Below are positions 1 to 3,203 of a stretch of DNA of 5,292 nucleotides, piece by piece. The stretch's first letter is position 1. Every line of letters begins with the position of its first letter. The stretch covers positions 1-5,292 of the forward strand of contig JAFGIT010000306.1 in assembly GCA_016929465.1 (NCBI GenBank), written 5' to 3'. This stretch comes from Candidatus Coatesiibacteriota bacterium (GTDB lineage: Bacteria; B130-G9). A program made the translations under genes and the position numbers. Under the pieces are notes generated by a model. That model was not told where the DNA came from, did not search any database, and was given only the letters and a program-made list of their open reading frames with translations.

Positions 1-190
1 CCGAATATTCCTCACGCAGTTCCTGTGCCTCGGACTTGAGCTTCGCTATATCAGCCTTGCGGCCGGCGATCAGCCCGTCCCGCCGGTCTATGTGTCTCAT
101 CACCGGGTCCCACAGGACCTTCTTGAGCACAAAGACCAGGAAGAGAAAACTGACAAGCTGAATGACTATCGTGAGATTAATATCAACCAT
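1..190 (-). CDS. atpF: F0F1 ATP synthase subunit b, N-terminal part (runs off left edge)
   Basis: Subunit b forms the peripheral stalk that ties F1 to subunit a so that the rotor can turn against a fixed stator. The 63 complete codons visible begin MVDINLTIVIQLVSFLFLVF: a single N-terminal membrane helix (about residues 5-22), then the basic, Trp/Pro-containing juxtamembrane stretch KKVLWDPV and a charged, Lys/Glu/Ala-rich start of the long stalk helix (from about residue 35). This is the usual layout of b, which is normally about 160 residues. The ATG at 190-188 is the only possible start because a TAG lies two codons upstream; its ribosome binding site is weak. The gene follows the single c gene after 117 nt, giving the standard a-c-b order. 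Too little is visible to separate b from the related b' form. The rest lies beyond the left edge. Confidence 0.93.
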   Translation of the reverse strand, partial: MVDINLTIVIQLVSFLFLVFVLKKVLWDPVMRHIDRRDGLIAGRKADIAKLKSEAQELREEYS

Positions 191-246
191 ATTCTAATAT
201 CGCCTATTCTGCATTCAGCCGGTTTGTGTGTGCCCAATGAAACTGA

Positions 247-267
247 GCCCCAGGACATGCCTGCGGC
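247..267 (-). other. Possible small hairpin in the atpE-atpF spacer
   Basis: In the 117-nt gap between the single c gene and atpF, the transcript can form GCC/GGC and CAGG/CCUG paired segments separated by one G-G mismatch, with a 5-nt loop. No U-run follows, so it is not a typical terminator. It might protect the 3' end of the c mRNA. The rest of this spacer shows no convincing gene: a 27-codon ORF (298-215) has no ribosome binding site and no recognisable product. Confidence 0.25.
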
Positions 268-307
268 CGTCACCATGGGCAGAACAAATCAATGGCATAT
301 AGGTCTG

Positions 308-565
308 CTAACCACCCACGACGAAGATCAGAAGAAGCGCGATAACCAACGAATAGATTCCCGTTGATTCGGAAACAGCCTGTCCGATAAGCATCGTTCT
401 GGTCAAGAGGCCTGCCTCCTTCGGAGCACGAGCGATACCCTCGCAAGCGCGCCCCGCCGCATAGCCTTCGCCAACACCAGGACCGATAGCCCCGAAGCCC
501 ATGCAGATGCCTGCCCCCAGAAGAGCGGCCGCCTTGATTATGGTGGAAGAAGTTACTGGGTCCAT
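308..565 (-). CDS. atpE: F0F1 ATP synthase subunit c, single hairpin, Na+-type two-carboxylate signature
   Basis: This is the rotor-ring proteolipid: two membrane helices (about residues 9-38 and 52-82) joined by a polar loop, 85 residues in all, which is normal for the family. The second helix has the motif GQAVSESTGIYSLV with the ion-binding glutamate E66 and the ligand-type residues S67, T68 and Y71; the first helix has GPGVGEGYAAG with a second carboxylate, E33. In sodium-binding c subunits such as that of Ilyobacter tartaricus the first-helix position is Gln; in Fusobacterium nucleatum it is Glu, the two-carboxylate sodium type that this protein matches. The loop is RAP where most c subunits have R-Q/N-P. 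The ATG at 565-563 has a strong AGAGGAG site 5 nt upstream. It lies 87 nt downstream of the fused four-hairpin c gene. Sodium use is inferred from motifs; some two-carboxylate proteins could still accept protons. Confidence 0.95.
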   Translation of the reverse strand: MDPVTSSTIIKAAALLGAGICMGFGAIGPGVGEGYAAGRACEGIARAPKEAGLLTRTMLIGQAVSESTGIYSLVIALLLIFVVGG

Positions 566-570
566 TACAT

Positions 571-577
571 CTCCTCT
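571..577 (-). promoter_or_regulatory. Strong ribosome binding site of single c gene
   Basis: The transcript reads AGAGGAG followed by a 5-nt spacer (ATGTA) and the ATG at 565. The ATG inside the spacer is followed at once by TAA, so it cannot be the start. This is a clearly better site than that of the fused c gene (AAGGGA at 11 nt), which would favour more single c than fused c. Confidence 0.7.
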
Positions 578-591
578 TACAACTGATTTAA

Positions 592-611
592 CCGACGGCG
601 CCTGCCGCCAG
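592..611 (-). other. GC-rich mRNA hairpin between the two c genes
   Basis: The transcript can fold CUGGCGGC - AGGC - GCCGUCGG: an 8-bp stem with two G-U pairs and a 4-nt loop, 14 nt before the ribosome binding site of the single c gene. It is followed by UUAAAUCAG and not by a U-run, so it is unlikely to terminate transcription. It could be a processing or stability element that separates expression of the two c genes; that role is inference. Confidence 0.4.
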
Positions 612-652
612 ATGAATTCTATCTATTCGATTTATGTGATCAATTGTGAAAA

Positions 653-1615
653 TCAGACTACGAACAACAGGAATAGGGCAACAATCAACGAGGCAATCGC
701 CGGCGATTGGGCGACAGCCTGCCCGATGAGCATAACCCGCATAACGAGCGAACTCGTCCTCTCATTTATGCGAATCGCGGTGCAAGCCGATGCAGCTGGC
801 ATGCCAGTTCCTACACCGGCGCCGATCGCGCCAAGGCCCATCGAGAAGCCGGCGCCGAGATACGCCGCTATCTTGACGATGCTCGCACCACTTCCTTGCA
901 CGAAGATAAGCAAGAATGCAACAACAAGGGCGAAAATCGCCGATGTTTGAGTGACGGCCTGGCCTACTAGCATCATTCCCAGGACCTGACCACGAACCTC
1001 CTCGCGTCTGGCGACTGAAGAGCAGGCTGCCCCACCAGGAAGTCCCCCGCCGATGCCGCTGCCGAAAGCGCCGAAGCCCATCGCAATTCCCGCCGACACA
1101 AGCCCGAAGGCCTTCTCGAGACCACCCGTGAATCCCGAATATAAAAGAATGAACGCCACGACAAGTGCGAAGATGACTGGCGTCTCAGCGACCGCCTGGC
1201 CCACGAGCATCGTCCCGGTTATCTGGCTGCTGATATTCGGACGCCTCGCGACACCGTCACACGTCCTTCCGGCGCAGTATCCAACCCCGATCGCCACTCC
1301 GAATCCCGCAATGCCCACTGCGATGCCGGCTCCCAGCATGGCGGCCATATTGATGATCGCGTCGCCCTCGGTGCCAACATTTGTGCTAATCATAAGGACC
1401 GCAATTACTAGTGCGAATATTCCCGATGTCTCAGTGATCGCCTGTCCGATCAGCATTGTCTTGACCAGCTGTCCCGACGCCTTTGGCTGACGCGATATGC
1501 CAAGCGCGGTCTGACCCGCGGCGAAACCTTCTCCTATGCCAGCCCCGATTGCGCCGAAGCCCATGCAGATACCGGCTGCAAGATACTTGATGGCCTCTGC
1601 CCAGAATGCGTCCAT
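653..1615 (-). CDS. atpE: Fused four-hairpin F-type ATP synthase c subunit (320 aa)
   Basis: The protein is four consecutive c-subunit hairpins in one uninterrupted frame: about residues 1-78, 85-160, 165-239 and 244-320, eight membrane helices in all, against about 80-90 residues and two helices for a normal c. Each hairpin keeps the Gly/Ala-rich first helix and the GQA motif of the second helix. Ion sites differ. Hairpin 1 has E29 and E62 (GIGEG, TETSG). Hairpin 2 has V111 and E144 (AETPV). Hairpin 3 has G190 and Q223 (TQTSA). Hairpin 4 has T270 and Q303 (AQSPA). Both Gln codons are CAA, one base from GAA. The R-Q-P loop is intact only in hairpin 1 and degrades to RRP, RRE and RIN. Linkers are short and Gly/Ser/Thr-rich. 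The ATG at 1615 is 15 nt after atpB, with AAGGGA 11 nt upstream. It sits between atpB and a normal c gene, so it is surely a rotor component of the F-type enzyme, probably mixed with the single c. Known relatives in design are the double c1 of Acetobacterium woodii and V-type proteolipids. Confidence 0.93.
   Translation of the reverse strand: MDAFWAEAIKYLAAGICMGFGAIGAGIGEGFAAGQTALGISRQPKASGQLVKTMLIGQAITETSGIFALVIAVLMISTNVGTEGDAIINMAAMLGAGIAVGIAGFGVAIGVGYCAGRTCDGVARRPNISSQITGTMLVGQAVAETPVIFALVVAFILLYSGFTGGLEKAFGLVSAGIAMGFGAFGSGIGGGLPGGAACSSVARREEVRGQVLGMMLVGQAVTQTSAIFALVVAFLLIFVQGSGASIVKIAAYLGAGFSMGLGAIGAGVGTGMPAASACTAIRINERTSSLVMRVMLIGQAVAQSPAIASLIVALFLLFVV
656..886 (-). repeat. c-hairpin unit 4 of fused c (carboxylate lost, Q303)
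   Basis: Residues 244-320. It is the most diverged unit: Q303 replaces the glutamate, T270 the first-helix carboxylate, A308 the Tyr/Phe position, and the loop is AIRINE in place of ARQP. The GQA motif and both hydrophobic helices remain. Confidence 0.8.
899..1123 (-). repeat. c-hairpin unit 3 of fused c (carboxylate lost, Q223)
   Basis: Residues 165-239. The essential glutamate is Q223 (codon CAA), and the first-helix position is G190. The loop reads ARRE with no proline. The hairpin fold otherwise looks sound, with no stop or frameshift, so the unit is kept as structure without an obvious ion site. Confidence 0.8.
1136..1363 (-). repeat. c-hairpin unit 2 of fused c (one carboxylate)
   Basis: Residues 85-160. 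It keeps the second-helix glutamate E144 but has V111 where unit 1 has E29, and P146 where unit 1 has S64. That ETP pattern looks more like proton-type c subunits. The loop is ARRP. Confidence 0.8.
1382..1615 (-). repeat. c-hairpin unit 1 of fused c (two carboxylates, Na+-like)
   Basis: Residues 1-78. This unit is closest to the stand-alone c: by eye about 42 of 65 aligned positions are identical, and a 17-nt stretch (1554-1570) is identical to 492-508. It keeps E29, E62, T63, S64, F67 and an intact RQP loop, so it should be a working ion site. Confidence 0.85.
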
Positions 1616-1630
1616 TAGAGCACTGATCCC

Positions 1631-2314
1631 TTAATCCGATCGAACTGCGACAGAAGTATATGTCAGAAATAGCATGGTGAATACAAAGGCCTGAACCGAT
1701 CCGACGAATATTCCGAAGAAGCCGTTCAGAACGACCGGTATGAGTATGAAATAGAGCAGATGTGAAACGACGATAATGATGATCGCCCCGCCCATGATAT
1801 TCCCGAAGAGACGGAAAGAGATCGAGATTACCTTTGCCAGCTCTCCGACGACGTTGAGAGGAGCCATGAGAAATATGGGCTGGAAGAACTCCTTGAAATA
1901 GTCAACAAAGCCCTTCGCCTTCACGCCCGAGAAATGCCAGATGAAGAAGCCCATTATGCCAAGAGAGAGAGGGGTGTTTATGTCCTTGGTCGGCTCCTCG
2001 AGGCCCGGGATAACGCCGATCCAGTTAGAGATTATCAAGAAAAGGAATAGGGTGCCAATCAGAGGCAAGAAGCCCCTGTCATCCCGGCCCAGTGCATCCT
2101 TGACGAGACCATCGAAGAATCTTGCGAAGAGCTCGACGAGGACCTGAACGCGACCCGGGACCTCCTTCAGACGCCTCGCAGTCAGATAGGCCGCGATTAT
2201 GATAATCGCTATTACCACCCAGGTCATGATCACCGTCATATAATTAACCGTCCCGAGTGGCGAACCCGGTTCACCGAACAGCTGAATCTGGGGTACCTGT
2301 CCTATCTCGTCCAA
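1631..2314 (-). CDS. atpB: F0F1 ATP synthase subunit a
   Basis: Subunit a is the membrane stator that supplies the two half-channels for ions and the arginine that releases the ion from the c ring. The 227-residue protein carries the family signature ISFRLFGNIMGG, with R168 as the essential arginine, and the C-terminal helix GSVQAFVFTMLF with Q208, matching the conserved late glutamine. Earlier helices lie at about 28-46, 82-104 and 114-130, with SNWIGVIPG at 96-104 typical of the family. It is shorter than the E. coli protein (271), mainly at the N-terminus, as in many bacteria. The start is TTG at 2314-2312: an in-frame TAG lies only two codons upstream and the first ATG (residue 26) would enter the first helix; AGGGAG lies 9 nt upstream. 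The gene begins 3 nt after atpI ends and stops 15 nt before the fused c gene, so the three are co-transcribed and probably translationally linked. Confidence 0.95.
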   Translation of the reverse strand: MDEIGQVPQIQLFGEPGSPLGTVNYMTVIMTWVVIAIIIIAAYLTARRLKEVPGRVQVLVELFARFFDGLVKDALGRDDRGFLPLIGTLFLFLIISNWIGVIPGLEEPTKDINTPLSLGIMGFFIWHFSGVKAKGFVDYFKEFFQPIFLMAPLNVVGELAKVISISFRLFGNIMGGAIIIIVVSHLLYFILIPVVLNGFFGIFVGSVQAFVFTMLFLTYTSVAVRSD

Positions 2315-2317
2315 GTC

Positions 2318-2671
2318 CTATATCTCCCTGGAGAAGGCCTTGATAGGCTTATCTGAGCTCGAATAAAATCGACATATCAACGGCTCATAGAGTATGAGGA
2401 CCGCATTGCACAAGAAGACGCCTGCAACTGTGGAAGCGAAATCGAAGTAGGACAGCTTGGAGGAGACGAGAAGCGCCGCTCCATAGAGGGCTATCCTTGG
2501 CACGAACCACTTAAATGAAAACGCCGCTGCAGCCCGTGATCCCCTTATGGCTAAGAGGCCGAGGGACTTACTGACCGCGAATCCGAAAGCAACAATGCTG
2601 ACTACCGCGCCAAATCCAAATCCGAGCGCAACGGGCAAATGACCTAGCGTCGCCGCTACCGCGCAGACCAA
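2318..2671 (-). CDS. atpI: AtpI-like ATP synthase protein I; true start probably further upstream
   Basis: This is a small four-helix membrane protein in the position and with the pattern of ATP synthase protein I, which in Acetobacterium woodii is needed to assemble a sodium-type c ring. With the TTG at 2671 it has 117 residues; hydrophobic stretches are near 13-33, 54-71 and 76-100, and the motif FGFGAVVSIVAFGFAVSKSL matches the family's second helix region. The listed start is the only standard start codon in the open frame, but it cuts into the first helix and has no ribosome binding site. The frame is open back to a TAG at 2758-2756, and the extra codons read like the family N-terminus (LLEFKRRVIKLSSTIAAL). 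Candidate true starts are AUA at 2743, 9 nt after AGAGG, or CTG at 2722. It ends 3 nt before atpB. Family assignment rests on topology, size and position more than on strict motifs. Confidence 0.78.
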   Translation of the reverse strand: MVCAVAATLGHLPVALGFGFGAVVSIVAFGFAVSKSLGLLAIRGSRAAAAFSFKWFVPRIALYGAALLVSSKLSYFDFASTVAGVFLCNAVLILYEPLICRFYSSSDKPIKAFSREI

Positions 2672-2776
2672 GGCAGCAATGGTTGATGAGAGCTTTATTA
2701 CCCGCCTTTTGAATTCGAGCAGGTATCTAACTTGTCCGTCTATGCTGCCAAACCTCTATCGTCACAAAAACTAATG

Positions 2777-3043
2777 TCATTCATTGTCAATATCGTCGCT
2801 ACTATCGGCTGATGGAGGCACGAACCCCCGAAGCAGCATACGATATACGTTGAAGAAAGCGGCCCCGATACCGAGCAGTATGCCAATAATCAGAAAAACG
2901 TGGCCTGTGTCAAGCCATCTGTCGATGTAAAAGCCGCCGGCGAATCCGATGCCGATGGCCAGAACGACCGTTAAACCGATCTGTGTGATAAGCCCGAAAC
3001 TTCGGAAGAACTCCCTAACTGCCTCGTCCTGTGGCTTTTTCAT
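2777..3043 (-). CDS. atpZ: AtpZ-like small membrane protein (ATPase gene 1 family)
   Basis: The 88-residue protein has a charged N-terminus (about 1-14), two membrane helices (about 18-37 and 48-68) and an acidic tail (SADSSDDIDNE). The core pattern G-F-x-I-D-R-W-L-D-T-G-H followed by LIIGILLGIGAAFFNVYRML matches the AtpZ / ATPase gene 1 family, which sits first in many bacterial atp operons, next to atpI. Members have been linked to Mg/Ca supply or to rotor assembly; the exact role is not settled. I chose the ATG at 3043-3041 because GAGGG lies 5 nt upstream. A longer frame from TTG at 3085 adds 14 residues without the family pattern and without a good ribosome binding site. It is the first gene of the operon, behind the promoter near 3147-3176, and is followed by the atpI-like gene. 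Confidence 0.85.
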   Translation of the reverse strand: MKKPQDEAVREFFRSFGLITQIGLTVVLAIGIGFAGGFYIDRWLDTGHVFLIIGILLGIGAAFFNVYRMLLRGFVPPSADSSDDIDNE

Positions 3044-3109
3044 CAAGTCCCTCGCGAGGCACAAAACCCCCATCCATAGGTTCAAACACGAATCATGACC
3101 GCACTGATA

Positions 3110-3140
3110 GTCGCTCTTGGCCTATGCCTCTGTAAGCGAC
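3110..3140 (-). other. Possible stem-loop in the atp operon leader
   Basis: In the untranslated leader, GTCGCT (3140-3135) can pair with AGCGAC (3115-3110), a 6-bp stem extendable by one G-U pair around a loop of about 17 nt. It lies between the proposed promoter and atpZ. No known riboswitch pattern is recognised. Confidence 0.25.
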
Positions 3141-3146
3141 GAGCAG

Positions 3147-3176
3147 AAACTACTAGAAGCCCTGCCCCTGTGTCAA
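3147..3176 (-). promoter_or_regulatory. Candidate sigma70-type promoter for the atp operon
   Basis: A perfect TTGACA (-35, 3176-3171) is followed after 18 nt by TAGTTT (-10, 3152-3147), which keeps the three most important -10 bases (T1, A2, T6). Transcription would start near 3140, leaving a leader of about 95 nt before atpZ. The placement directly after the upstream gene fits, but the -10 is only a partial match. Confidence 0.45.
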
Positions 3177-3195
3177 GAAATTCTGCGTGCAGAAT
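3175..3195 (-). terminator. Candidate weak intrinsic terminator of the repeat-protein gene
   Basis: Nine nt after the TAG of the large gene, the transcript reads ATTCTGCACGCAGAAT: a perfect 6-7 bp inverted repeat with a very small loop, followed by TTCTT. The stem is not GC-rich and the U-run is short, so termination would be partial. Its last two bases overlap the -35 box of the atp promoter. Confidence 0.45.
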
Positions 3196-3203
3196 CTCTC
3201 GTC

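Noticed and set aside
215-298. 27-codon minus-strand ORF in the atpE-atpF spacer
   Set aside because: No ribosome binding site, no membrane or c-like pattern; length is expected by chance.
92-367. Plus-strand 91-codon frame across the atpF start and atpE end
   Set aside because: It runs antisense to two recognised genes and the spacer, with no recognisable product.
592-611. Rho-independent terminator after the fused c gene
   Set aside because: The stem is good but no U-run follows, and termination here would cut off the single c and atpF genes.
501-1490. Long plus-strand open frames opposite the fused c gene (501-950, 707-970, 1053-1490)
   Set aside because: They mirror the GC-rich repetitive c hairpins on the other strand, have no family pattern and no ribosome binding sites; the minus frame is clearly the coding one.
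653-1615. V/A-type ATPase proteolipid instead of an F-type c
   Set aside because: The neighbours are F-type subunit a (SFRLFGN), single c and b in F0 order, and hairpin 1 is close to the local F-type c.
653-1615. Assembly artefact from collapsed tandem c genes
   Set aside because: The four hairpins differ strongly in sequence, linkers are in frame and distinct, and no long exact repeat is present to cause misjoining; raw reads would settle it.
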